This document shows, one piece after another, positions 41,736-50,199 of a stretch of DNA of 64,000 nt; position 1 is the first letter of the stretch; every line of letters begins with the position of its first letter. The DNA is from JAHRAW01 sp028066695 (GTDB lineage: Bacteria; Pseudomonadota; Gammaproteobacteria; Arenicellales; Poriferihabitantaceae). The notes below the pieces were generated by a model. That model saw nothing but the letters and a program-made list of their open reading frames with translations. It searched no databases and was not told the origin of the DNA. The stretch covers positions 1,984,001 to 2,048,000 of the forward strand of contig OY734803.1 in NCBI GenBank assembly GCA_963457535.1, in the 5' to 3' direction. The position numbers and the translations under genes are program-made.

Positions 41736-41813
41736 CCGCGATTGACCCAACCCATTCCGCCCCGCCGGGGGCGGCACTGACATCATCACCGCGCCAAGGG
41801 CGGCACAACTGAC

Positions 41814-43697
41814 ATGCTTAACCAAACTGCCTGGTGGAAATACTGGCTGATCGCCATCGTGCTGGCGGTCGGCGGGTTTTACGCGCTGCCGAATGTGTTC
41901 GGCAACGACCCGGGCGTGCAGGTGCGCGGCGCGCGCGGCGGCGGAGTGGACGGGCGCGCGCTGGAGCGCGTTCAGTCGGCGCTGACCGAGGCCGATGTGA
42001 CGGCCAAGTCGGTGCTGCGCGACCGCGACGGCGTCAAAATCCGCTTCTACGACAGCGAGAGCCAGTTGAAAGCGCGCGACGCGATTGAGCGCAGGCTCGG
42101 CGACGGCTACACCACTGCGCTGACGCTGCTGTCGGGCGCGCCGGACTGGCTGACCAATTCGGGGGCGAGCCCGATGTATCTCGGGCTGGATTTGCGCGGC
42201 GGCGTGCATTTTCTGCTGGAGGTGGACATGGAAAGCGCGATCGCGCGCGCGCGCGAGCGCTATGCGGCCGACATTAAAAGTCTGCTGCGCGACGCCAAAC
42301 TGCGCTACCGCGGCGTGCGCACCAACGCCGGCGGCGACATTGAAGTCGCGCTGCGCGGCGCCGAGCAACTTTCCGAGGCGCGCGATTTGATAGCGAGCAG
42401 CCTGCCGGAACTGCGCGCGCGCGAGGATTCGTCGCGCGCCGGAACGCTGGTGGTCGGCATGGGCGACGACGAAATCGCCGAGATCAAAAAGTTCGCGCTT
42501 GAACAAAACATGACCGCGCTGCGCAACCGCATCGACCAGTTGGGCGTGGCCGAGCCAGTGGTGCAGCAGCAGGGCGAGGAGCGGCTGGTGATTCAACTGC
42601 CGGGCGTGCAGGACACCGCGCGCGCCAAGCGCATTCTCGGGCGCGCGGCGACGCTGGAGATGCGCATGGTGGACGAAGAGCGCAACGCCGAGGCGGTTTC
42701 CTCCGGGCAGGCGCCGCCGGGGACGCGCCTCTACAAGTTCCGCGACGAGCGGCGCATTTTGCTGTTCAACCGGGTGATCTATTCCGGCGACAACATTATT
42801 GACGCGGCCGCCAGCATTGACACGCAGAGCGGCTCGCCGATCGTCAGCATCACGCTGGACGCGGCCGGCGCGCGCATCAACCAGCGCATCACCGGCAAAA
42901 ATGTCGGCAACCGCATGGCGGTGGTGTATCTGGAAACCACCTCGCAGATTAAAAAAGACGACGACGGAAACATCGCGCGCGGCCCCGACGGGCAGCCGCA
43001 GCGCGTCACCCGCAAGATAGAAGAAGTGCTGACCGCGCCGGTGATTCGCGACCAACTCGGCAAGCGCTACCAAATTGAGGGCATCGGCAGCGTCACCGAG
43101 GCGCGCGACCTGGCGCTGATGCTGCGCTCGGGCGCGCTCGCCGCGCCGGTGGAAATCATAGAGGAGCGCACCGTCGGCCCGAGCCTCGGCAAGGCCAACA
43201 TCAGCCAGGGGTTCACCTCGGTGCTCGCCGGCTTTTTGCTGGTGCTGGTTTTCATGCTGGTCTATTACCGCCTGTTCGGCATCGCCGCGACCACCGCGCT
43301 GACGCTTAACCTCGCGCTGATGGTGGCGGTGCTGTCGTTCTTTCAGGCGACGCTGACGCTGCCGGGCGTCGCCGGCATCGTGCTGACCGTGGGCATGGCG
43401 GTGGACGCGAATGTGCTGATCTTTGAGCGCATTCGCGAGGAGGTGCGCAACGGCAACTCGCCGCAGGCGAGCATCCACCTCGGCTACGACCGCGCGCTGT
43501 CCACCATCGTGGACGCCAACATCACCACGCTGATCGCGGCGATCGTGCTGTTCAACTTCGGCACCGGCCCGATCAAGGGCTTCGCGGTCACGCTCAGCAT
43601 TGGCATCCTGACTTCCATGTTCACCGCCATCATGGTCACGCGCGCGCTGATCAACTGGTTCTACGGCGGCCGCAGCGTGCGCGAACTTTCCATCTGA
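41814..43697 (+). CDS. secD: Protein translocase subunit SecD
   Basis: A 627-residue membrane protein of the SecDF-YajC complex, which uses the proton gradient to help pull exported proteins across the membrane. TM1 is near the N-terminus (WLIAIVLAVGGFYALPNVFG), followed by a large periplasmic P1 domain with LGLDLRGGVHFLLEVD, and a C-terminal block of five helices containing PGVAGIVLTVGMAVDANVLIFERIREE, which holds the functionally important Asp-Ala-Asn motif. Length is typical (615 in E. coli). The stop overlaps the secF start (TGATG). Confidence 0.97.
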   Translation: MLNQTAWWKYWLIAIVLAVGGFYALPNVFGNDPGVQVRGARGGGVDGRALERVQSALTEADVTAKSVLRDRDGVKIRFYDSESQLKARDAIERRLGDGYTTALTLLSGAPDWLTNSGASPMYLGLDLRGGVHFLLEVDMESAIARARERYAADIKSLLRDAKLRYRGVRTNAGGDIEVALRGAEQLSEARDLIASSLPELRAREDSSRAGTLVVGMGDDEIAEIKKFALEQNMTALRNRIDQLGVAEPVVQQQGEERLVIQLPGVQDTARAKRILGRAATLEMRMVDEERNAEAVSSGQAPPGTRLYKFRDERRILLFNRVIYSGDNIIDAAASIDTQSGSPIVSITLDAAGARINQRITGKNVGNRMAVVYLETTSQIKKDDDGNIARGPDGQPQRVTRKIEEVLTAPVIRDQLGKRYQIEGIGSVTEARDLALMLRSGALAAPVEIIEERTVGPSLGKANISQGFTSVLAGFLLVLVFMLVYYRLFGIAATTALTLNLALMVAVLSFFQATLTLPGVAGIVLTVGMAVDANVLIFERIREEVRNGNSPQASIHLGYDRALSTIVDANITTLIAAIVLFNFGTGPIKGFAVTLSIGILTSMFTAIMVTRALINWFYGGRSVRELSI

Positions 43698-44722
43698 TGG
43701 AAATTTTCAAGCGCAAAACCAAGATTGATTTTCTCGGCCGCCGCCGCATCGCGCTGGTGGTGTCGTGCGCGCTGCTGGCCGCCTCCATCGCCGGGCTTTT
43801 CGCGCGCGGGCTGAATTTCGGGATTGACTTCACCGGCGGCACGCTGGTGGAAGTCGGCTACGGCGAGCCGGTGGAAATTGAATCGGTGCGCGCCGCGCTG
43901 CAGGTCGGCGAGTTTGAGGACGCGGTGGTGCAACACTTCGGCACCGCGCGCGATGTGCTGGTGCGGCTGCCGGCGGCGTTTAATGCCGATGCCGGAAGCG
44001 AGGGCGGCGGCGCCGCGCAAATCAGCGAGGGCGTGCTGCGCGCATTGCGCGACGCGAACGGCGAGACGCTGAGCGGCGGCGCGCCGGGCGAGTTGCAGCA
44101 GTGCATCGGCGGCGATGGCGGCGCCGAGCGCGACTGCGAAGTGCAGATGCGCCGCGTGGAATTTGTCGGCCCCCAGGTCGGAGACGAACTCGCCAATCAG
44201 GGCGGGCTGGCGATGCTCTACGCGCTGATCGGCATCCTCATTTATGTGACCTTCCGCTTTGAATGGCGCTTCGCGGTCGGCTCGGTGATCGCGCTCGCGC
44301 ACGATGTGCTGATCACGGTCGGCGTGTTCGCGCTGTTTCAGTTTGATTTTTCGCTGCCGGTGCTCGCCGCGGTGCTCGCGGTCATCGGCTATTCGCTGAA
44401 CGACACCATCGTGGTGTATGACCGCATCCGCGAAAACTTCCGCAAGATGCGAAAAAACAGCGCGGTTGAAATCATCAATTCGTCCATCAACCAGACCCTG
44501 CCGCGCACCGTGCTGACTTCGCTGACCACGCTGATAGTGGTGCTGACGCTGCTGATTTTCGGCGGCGAGGTGATTCGCGGCTTCGCCATCGCGCTGCTCG
44601 CCGGCGTCATCATCGGCACCTACTCGTCCATTTTCGTCGCCAGCCCGGCGGTGCTCGCGCTCGGCATCACGCGCGAAGACATGATGCCGGCGCAAAAAGA
44701 GGGCGTCGACGCCGCGCCCTAA
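43697..44722 (+). CDS. secF: Protein translocase subunit SecF
   Basis: A 341-residue partner of SecD with six predicted transmembrane helices. Signature segments are LNFGIDFTGGTLVEV after the first helix, the central FRFEWRFAVGSVIALAHDVLIT, and VIGYSLNDTIVVYDRIRENFR plus NQTLPRTVLTSLTTLIVVL in the conserved C-terminal bundle. The periplasmic domain is slightly longer than usual, with a Gly/Glu-rich insertion near residues 100-110. It overlaps secD by one base and is followed by nrdR after five bases. Confidence 0.97.
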   Translation: MEIFKRKTKIDFLGRRRIALVVSCALLAASIAGLFARGLNFGIDFTGGTLVEVGYGEPVEIESVRAALQVGEFEDAVVQHFGTARDVLVRLPAAFNADAGSEGGGAAQISEGVLRALRDANGETLSGGAPGELQQCIGGDGGAERDCEVQMRRVEFVGPQVGDELANQGGLAMLYALIGILIYVTFRFEWRFAVGSVIALAHDVLITVGVFALFQFDFSLPVLAAVLAVIGYSLNDTIVVYDRIRENFRKMRKNSAVEIINSSINQTLPRTVLTSLTTLIVVLTLLIFGGEVIRGFAIALLAGVIIGTYSSIFVASPAVLALGITREDMMPAQKEGVDAAP

Positions 44723-44727
44723 GCCGC

Positions 44728-45231
44728 ATGCGATGCCCCGGTTGCGGCGGCGCGGACACCCGCGTGCTTGACTCGCGCCTCGGCGACGGCGGCGAATGCG
44801 TGCGCCGCCGCCGCTCCTGCCGCGAATGCGATATGCGTTTCACCACCTTTGAGCATGTCGCGCGCTCGCTGCCGCGCGTGGTCAAGGCGAACGGCGGCCG
44901 CGAAAAATTCAGCGAGGAAAAACTGCGGCTCGGCATGCTGCGCGCGCTGGAAAAACGCCCGATTGAAAGCGAAGCGGTGGAAGGCGCGCTCGCGCGCATT
45001 CTGCGCCGCTTCACGCTCGGCGAGCGCGAAGTCGCCGCGCGTGACATCGGCGAGGCGGTGATGGAAGAGTTGAGCGCGCTGGACGAGGTCGCCTATGTCC
45101 GCTTCGCCTCGGTCTACCGCAAGTTTCAGGACATTGACGCGTTTCGCTCGGAGGTGGAAAAACTGGAGGGGGAAAAGGGCAAAACCCGCAGGCCGCGCAA
45201 GGCGCGCCTTGCGATGTTTCGCGGGCGGTAA
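44728..45231 (+). CDS. nrdR: Transcriptional repressor NrdR
   Basis: A 167-residue repressor of ribonucleotide reductase genes. The N-terminal zinc ribbon has four cysteines (CPGCGG and SCRECDMRF), followed by the ATP-cone domain: RVVKANGGREKFSEEKLRLGML and IGEAVMEELSALDEVAYVRFASVYRKF. These are the canonical NrdR features. The C-terminal basic tail of about 20 residues is longer than in many relatives. The nrdR-ribD order is typical for gammaproteobacteria; glyA, often upstream, is replaced here by secF. Confidence 0.96.
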   Translation: MRCPGCGGADTRVLDSRLGDGGECVRRRRSCRECDMRFTTFEHVARSLPRVVKANGGREKFSEEKLRLGMLRALEKRPIESEAVEGALARILRRFTLGEREVAARDIGEAVMEELSALDEVAYVRFASVYRKFQDIDAFRSEVEKLEGEKGKTRRPRKARLAMFRGR

Positions 45232-45234
45232 CGC

Positions 45235-46383
45235 GTGCCCGAGTCCGGCCAAAAGTCCGGCGCCGATGAAGGTTTCATGGCGCGCGCGCACCGCCTCGCG
45301 CTCGGCGGCGTCAACACCACCCACCCGAATCCGCGCGTCGGCTGCGTGCTGGTGCGCGACGGCGAAGTGGTCGGCGAAGGCGGCCACCAATACGCCGGCG
45401 AAGACCATGCCGAAATCATCGCGCTGCGCCATGCCGGCAAGCGCGCCGCCGGCGCCACCGCCTACCTGACGCTGGAGCCGTGCATTCACCACGGGCGCAC
45501 GCCGCCCTGCGCGCGCGAACTGATTAAAGCCGGCATCGCGCGCGCGGTGGTGGCGATGGAAGACCCGAACCCGAGTGTCAAAAGCGGCGGCATCGCCGAA
45601 TTGCAGCACGCCGGAATTTCGGTGCGGGTCGGCGTCGGCGGCAACCGCGCGCGCGAATTGAACCGCGGTTTTTGCAAACGCATGACGCAAGGGCGGCCGT
45701 GGGTGACGCTGAAAATGGCCGCGAGTTTGGACGGCAAGACCGCGATGGCGAGCGGCGAAAGCCGCTGGATCACCTGCGAGGCGGCGCGCCGCGATGTGCA
45801 CCGCATGCGCGCGGCCTGCTCGGCGATTTTGACCGGCGCGGGAACGGTGCTGCGCGACGACCCGGCGATGACCGCGCGACCGGACGGCGGGGCGAATGCG
45901 GAGGAGGCGCGCCAGCCGCTGCGCGTGATTCTCGACGGCAACCTCAGCACGCCGCCGCAGGCGAAAATTTTGCGCCCGCCCGGCAATGCGCTGGTGATCA
46001 CCACCGCCGGCAACGACCGGGACGCCGAACTGCTGCGCGCAGACAATGTGGAAGTCATCACCTGCCGCGCGCGCGCCGGGCGCATAGATTTGCGCCAGGT
46101 CATGGAAGAACTTGCCGCGCGCGAGATCAACGAATTGCTGGTGGAAGCCGGCCCGCGCCTCGCCGGCAGCATGCTGCAACTGCAATTGGTGGACGAAATC
46201 GTGCTGTATGTCGCGCCGGCTCTGCTCGGCGCGGACGCGGCCGGCATGTTCGGCATTGACGGGCTGGAGACGCTCGCCGACGCGCGCGCCCTCACCGGCA
46301 TTTCATTTCGCGATGTGCGGCGCGTCGGCGCCGACTTGCGCATAACGCTGGAAGTCGCGCCGCGCGATTCGCTCGGGGAATAA
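45235..46383 (+). CDS. ribD: Bifunctional pyrimidine deaminase/reductase RibD
   Basis: A 382-residue enzyme for the second and third steps of riboflavin synthesis. The N-terminal deaminase domain has the zinc site HAE (58-60) and PCIHHGRTPPC (C83 and C92). The C-terminal reductase domain contains VTLKMAASLDGKTAMASGES, WITCEAARRDVHRMRA and LLVEAGPRLAGSML. It begins at a GTG three bases after nrdR. Its stop is three bases before ribE. Confidence 0.96.
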   Translation: MPESGQKSGADEGFMARAHRLALGGVNTTHPNPRVGCVLVRDGEVVGEGGHQYAGEDHAEIIALRHAGKRAAGATAYLTLEPCIHHGRTPPCARELIKAGIARAVVAMEDPNPSVKSGGIAELQHAGISVRVGVGGNRARELNRGFCKRMTQGRPWVTLKMAASLDGKTAMASGESRWITCEAARRDVHRMRAACSAILTGAGTVLRDDPAMTARPDGGANAEEARQPLRVILDGNLSTPPQAKILRPPGNALVITTAGNDRDAELLRADNVEVITCRARAGRIDLRQVMEELAAREINELLVEAGPRLAGSMLQLQLVDEIVLYVAPALLGADAAGMFGIDGLETLADARALTGISFRDVRRVGADLRITLEVAPRDSLGE

Positions 46384-46386
46384 CGC

Positions 46387-47022
46387 ATGTTTACCGGCAT
46401 CGTGCGCGCGCTCGGCGCGGTTCGCTCGCTTCGCAAAAATGGCGGCGGCTGCGAATTGCGCGTGGACATCAGCGCGCTGGATGCGGAAGCGCGCGCCGCA
46501 GAGGTCGGCGACAGCATCGCGGTCAACGGCGTCTGCCTGAGCGTCGCCGAATTGCGCGACGGCTGCGCGCGCTTTGACATATCGCCGGAGACGCTGGCGC
46601 GCTGCCTGGTCGGCGAATGGCGCGAAGGCGCGCGCGTGAATTTGGAACCGGCGCTCGCGGCCGGCGCGCCGCTCGGCGGGCATCTGGTGTGCGGGCACAT
46701 TGACGGCGCCGGCACCTTGCTCGCGCGCCGCGACTCGGACGGCTGCGCGTGGATGCGCTTTGAAGCGCCGCGCGAACTCGGCCGGCTGATCGCCGACAAA
46801 GGCTCGCTCGCGGTGGACGGCGTCAGTCTGACCACCAACGATGTTCGCGACGAAAACGGCGCGACTTGTTTTGAAGTGATGCTGGTGCCGCACACGCTTA
46901 AGCACACCACGCTCGGCGCATTGCAGCCGCGCGCGCGCGCGCACCTTGAGGTCGACGCGCTGGCGCGGTATGCGCAGCGGCTGCTTGCCGGCGGCAACGA
47001 CAACGGGGGAGAAGCGCGATGA
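46387..47022 (+). CDS. ribE: Riboflavin synthase alpha chain
   Basis: A 211-residue enzyme that dismutates two 6,7-dimethyl-8-ribityllumazine molecules to riboflavin. It contains two lumazine-binding repeats: MFTGIVRALGAVRS with SIAVNGVCLSV, and GGHLVCGHIDGAG with SLAVDGVSLT. The family name varies (ribE or ribC). It overlaps ribBA by four bases. No FMN riboswitch is visible upstream of this operon. Confidence 0.96.
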   Translation: MFTGIVRALGAVRSLRKNGGGCELRVDISALDAEARAAEVGDSIAVNGVCLSVAELRDGCARFDISPETLARCLVGEWREGARVNLEPALAAGAPLGGHLVCGHIDGAGTLLARRDSDGCAWMRFEAPRELGRLIADKGSLAVDGVSLTTNDVRDENGATCFEVMLVPHTLKHTTLGALQPRARAHLEVDALARYAQRLLAGGNDNGGEAR

Positions 47023-48203
47023 ATGCGACAAACCCGCCTATGCACATCGCGCTCAGTCCGACCGAGGATGTCCTGAATGATTTTCGCCGCGGCAAGATGG
47101 TCATTCTGGTTGACGACGAAGACCGTGAGAACGAGGGCGACTTGCTGGTCGCGGCCGAATGCGTGAACGCCGAGCACATCAACTTCATGGCGTCGCACGG
47201 ACGCGGACTGATCTGCCTGACGCTCAGCGAGGAGCGCTGCCGGCAACTGGATTTGCCGCTGATGGTCAGCCGCAACAGCGCGCGCTTCGCCACCAATTTC
47301 ACCGTCTCCATTGAGGCCGCGCGCGGCGTCACCACCGGCATCTCGGCGCAGGACCGCGCGGTGACCGTGCGCGCCGCGGTGCAAAAAGACGCGTCGCCGG
47401 AAGACCTGGTCACGCCCGGGCACATTTTTCCCATTAAGGCGCAGCCCGGCGGCGTGCTGACGCGCGCCGGGCACACCGAAGCCGGCTGCGACCTGGCGCG
47501 CATCTGCGGCTTTGAGCCGGCCAGCGTGATTTGCGAAATCCTGAACCCGGACGGCAGCATGGCGCGGCTGCCGGACTTGGCCGAGTTCGGGCGCGCGCAC
47601 GGCATTCGCATCGGCTCCATCGCCGGCCTGATTCGCCACCGCATGAAAACCGAGCCGACGGTGGAGCGCATCGCCTCTTCGTATCTGCAATTGAAAGCCG
47701 GGCGCTTTCGCTCGCACATTTACCGCGACATCGTGGAGGGCGGCGTGCACCTCGCGCTGGTGCACGGCGACATAGACGCGGCGCGGCCGACGCCGGTGCG
47801 CGTGCATGTGCAGCGCGGGCTGCCGGACATGCTGCTGGAGCCGGATGCGCCGCAGAATTGGCCGCTGCAAAAAGCGCTGGAAACCATCGCCTCGCTGCGC
47901 TGCGGCGTGGTGGTGCTGCTGTCCTACGACGAAACCGCCGCCGACATCGCCGCGCGCATCGCCGCGCAACAAAGCGCGCGCGCGGATTCGCAAACGCCCG
48001 CGCATGCGGCGCGGCAAAACAGCCCGGCAAACCTGCGCATGCTCGGCGCCGGCGGGCAAATCCTCGCCGATTTAAATGTCGGCCAGGTGCTCGCGCTCGG
48101 GCGCGAATGGCGCGCGCACGGGCTGTCCGGTTTCGGTTTGGAAATCGCCTCCTACATTGGGACGCCGGAGAAACTCGCGGAATGGCTGCGCAAGCATGAT
48201 TAG
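47019..48203 (+). CDS. ribBA: DHBP synthase with degenerate GTP cyclohydrolase II domain
   Basis: A 394-residue two-domain protein. Residues 10-210 are a complete 3,4-dihydroxy-2-butanone-4-phosphate synthase: VDDEDRENEGDLLVAAE with the acidic loop, MASHGRGLICL, TTGISAQDRA and HTEAGCDLARICG. The C-terminal 180 residues align with GTP cyclohydrolase II but lack the three zinc-ligating cysteines of that enzyme, so this half is probably inactive, as in many gammaproteobacterial RibBA-like proteins. A separate ribA would then be needed elsewhere in the genome. Overlaps with both neighbours imply one transcript. Confidence 0.9.
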   Translation: MNATNPPMHIALSPTEDVLNDFRRGKMVILVDDEDRENEGDLLVAAECVNAEHINFMASHGRGLICLTLSEERCRQLDLPLMVSRNSARFATNFTVSIEAARGVTTGISAQDRAVTVRAAVQKDASPEDLVTPGHIFPIKAQPGGVLTRAGHTEAGCDLARICGFEPASVICEILNPDGSMARLPDLAEFGRAHGIRIGSIAGLIRHRMKTEPTVERIASSYLQLKAGRFRSHIYRDIVEGGVHLALVHGDIDAARPTPVRVHVQRGLPDMLLEPDAPQNWPLQKALETIASLRCGVVVLLSYDETAADIAARIAAQQSARADSQTPAHAARQNSPANLRMLGAGGQILADLNVGQVLALGREWRAHGLSGFGLEIASYIGTPEKLAEWLRKHD

Positions 48204-48651
48204 GCCGTCAAAAACTTCTACGCGCTATGCGATTGTCGTCGCCGACTTTTACCGCGACATCGCCGACGCGCTGCTCGCCGGCGCGGAAGCCGCGCTGGCC
48301 GAGGCCGGCGTTGTGCGCGAACAAATTACATGCGTGCGCGTGCCGGGCGCGTTTGAAATTCCGCATGCTTGCGCGCGGCTGGTGCGCCGCGAGTACTACA
48401 GCGTGATCATCGCGCTCGGCGCGGTGGTGCGCGGCGAGACGCCGCATTTTGATTATGTCGCCGGCGAATGCGCGCGCGGCGTCATGCAACTCAATTTGCT
48501 TGGAAAATCTCCGGTGATTTTCGGTGTGCTGACCACCGACACCATGGAGCAGGCGCGCGCGCGCGCCGATACGGACAAGGGCGACAAAGGCGGCGCGGCC
48601 GCGCGCGCCGCGCTGGCGATGGCGAAACTTCCGAACCCGGCTCCACAGTAA
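48196..48651 (+). CDS. ribH: 6,7-dimethyl-8-ribityllumazine synthase
   Basis: A 151-residue lumazine synthase that condenses the RibA/RibD branch product with DHBP before the RibE step. The chain shows VPGAFEIPHACARLVRR, VIIALGAVVRGETPHFDYVAGE and PVIFGVLTTDTMEQARARAD, the full set of family motifs, including the His in the active site (TPHFDYV). The start ATG 48196 overlaps the ribBA stop by eight bases. Its stop overlaps the nusB start (TAATG). Confidence 0.96.
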   Translation: MIRPSKTSTRYAIVVADFYRDIADALLAGAEAALAEAGVVREQITCVRVPGAFEIPHACARLVRREYYSVIIALGAVVRGETPHFDYVAGECARGVMQLNLLGKSPVIFGVLTTDTMEQARARADTDKGDKGGAAARAALAMAKLPNPAPQ

Positions 48652-49076
48652 TGGGCGCGGCGGTAAAGAACGACCGGCGACTCGCGCGGCGCTGCGCGGT
48701 GCAGGCGCTCTACCAGTGGCGCATCACCGGCCAGGCGCCCGCGGACATCAAGGGCAACTTCATCGGCAACGAAGACCTGCGCGGCCGCCATTTGGACTAC
48801 TTTCACGAACTCATCGCCGACATTCCGCGGCGCATTGCGCGCATTGACGAACTCATTAATATGCACCTGGACCGTCCGCCCGAGCAGGTGGATTTAATTG
48901 AACAGGCGATTTTGCGGCTCGGCGCGTATGAACTTGCGTTTGCGCCGGAGGTGCCGGCGAAAGTCGCGCTGGACGAGGCGGTGGAATTGGCGCGGCTGTT
49001 TTGCGCCGAACACGGCTACCGTTATGTCAACGCGGTGCTGGACAAGGTCGCGCGCGATGTCCGAAGCGGGCTCTAA
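48651..49076 (+). CDS. nusB: Transcription antitermination factor NusB
   Basis: A 141-residue all-helical RNA-binding factor that joins NusE at boxA in rRNA antitermination. RRLARRCAVQALYQWRITG at the N-terminus and EQAILRLGAYEL, KVALDEAVELARLF and GYRYVNAVLDKVAR at the C-terminus are standard NusB blocks. It overlaps pgpA by 20 bases; thiL, which often lies between nusB and pgpA, is absent. Confidence 0.95.
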   Translation: MGAAVKNDRRLARRCAVQALYQWRITGQAPADIKGNFIGNEDLRGRHLDYFHELIADIPRRIARIDELINMHLDRPPEQVDLIEQAILRLGAYELAFAPEVPAKVALDEAVELARLFCAEHGYRYVNAVLDKVARDVRSGL

Positions 49077-49572
49077 GCGCCGCCCTGGCTGGGGCGATGT
49101 GTTCCGCAGCCCGGCGCATTTTTTTGCGCTCGGCTTCGGCTCCGGATTGTCGCCGTGGGCGCCGGGCACTTGCGGCGCGCTCGCCGCGCTTCCGTTTTTT
49201 TTCGCGCTGCACGCGCTCGGCGCGGCCGCGTATTTCGCGATTACGCTCGCCGCGTTTTTGATCGGCATCCGCCTGTGCGCGCGCGCCTCCGAATCGCTCG
49301 GCCACCCCGACCACGGCTCCATCGTCTGGGACGAGGTGGTCGGCATGTGGGTCGCGCTGTTTTTGATACCGCCGTCCGCGACCGCGGTGCTCGCCGGTTT
49401 TTTGCTGTTTCGCCTGTTTGACATCGCCAAGCCGTGGCCGATACGGCAAAGCGAGAAACTGGGCGGCGGGCTCGGCATCATGGCGGACGACCTGCTCGCC
49501 GGGCTGTTCGCCAATGTGGCGCTGCATCTGGCGCTGCCGTGGCTGGACACCGCGGCGCGCGCTTTGTGGTAG
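49057..49572 (+). CDS. pgpA: Phosphatidylglycerophosphatase A
   Basis: A 171-residue inner-membrane phosphatase that makes phosphatidylglycerol. FGSGLSPWAPGTCGALAALP, the catalytic IVWDEVVGMWVAL and DIAKPWPIRQSEKLGGGLGIMADDLLAG are family motifs containing the acidic metal-binding residues. Four hydrophobic segments are visible. ATG 49057 lies inside the nusB 3' end. Confidence 0.95.
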   Translation: MSEAGSKRRPGWGDVFRSPAHFFALGFGSGLSPWAPGTCGALAALPFFFALHALGAAAYFAITLAAFLIGIRLCARASESLGHPDHGSIVWDEVVGMWVALFLIPPSATAVLAGFLLFRLFDIAKPWPIRQSEKLGGGLGIMADDLLAGLFANVALHLALPWLDTAARALW

Positions 49573-49594
49573 AGTTTCCCGCCGGAAGAAGAAC

Positions 49595-50182
49595 ATGCTG
49601 CCGCCAACCCAGCCAATCCTGCGCACCGACGCCTCGGGCATGCCGCTCGAGTGGATCGATTTCAAGCGCGCCGTGACCCTGCAATTTCTCGGGCAGGTCG
49701 CCTATGCCTGCGGGGCGAACTCGCTGCGCGTGCATGGCGGCGTCAACCGCGCCAGCCAGCGCCGCAGTTGCGTGGACATCAACTCCATCATCGCCACCTA
49801 CGGCAATTCGCGCGCGATGGCCGGCCTGCGCGGCGGCTACATTCCGCCGCTGCACAACTTGCCGCTGTTCCGGCGCGACGCGTATCTGTGCATGTATTGC
49901 GGCGGGCGTTTTCCGCGCGGGCAATTGTCGCGCGATCATGTGACGCCGCTGAGCCAGGGCGGCGCCGACAACTGGAACAATGTGGTCACCGCCTGCGTGC
50001 GCTGCAACAACCACAAAGCCGGGCGCACGCCCGACCAGGCCGGCCTGGAATTGCTGGCGGTGCCGTTCACGCCGACGCACGCCGAATACATTTATCTGCA
50101 GGGGCGCAAAATTCTCGCCGACCAAATGGAATTTTTGCGCGCGCATTTTCCGCGCACCAGCCCGCTGCACCGGCGCATCTGA
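49595..50182 (+). CDS. HNH endonuclease
   Basis: A 195-residue protein with a C-terminal HNH nuclease domain. The zinc knuckles CMYCGGRF and CVRCNNHK (two C-x2-C pairs) frame the catalytic DHVTPLSQGGADNWNNVV. The N-terminal half (PLEWIDFKRAVTLQFLGQVAY) is typical of a widespread proteobacterial HNH family of unknown biological role. A GGAAGAAG ribosome site precedes ATG 49595. A DNA methyltransferase is encoded 1.0 kb downstream with a reductase between. Confidence 0.85.
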   Translation: MLPPTQPILRTDASGMPLEWIDFKRAVTLQFLGQVAYACGANSLRVHGGVNRASQRRSCVDINSIIATYGNSRAMAGLRGGYIPPLHNLPLFRRDAYLCMYCGGRFPRGQLSRDHVTPLSQGGADNWNNVVTACVRCNNHKAGRTPDQAGLELLAVPFTPTHAEYIYLQGRKILADQMEFLRAHFPRTSPLHRRI

Positions 50183-50199
50183 ACACCGCCCAAACCATC

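Noticed and set aside
46384..47018. FMN riboswitch for the riboflavin genes
   Set aside because: Genes overlap or abut from secD to pgpA, leaving no leader of the needed length, and no conserved FMN aptamer segments are visible.
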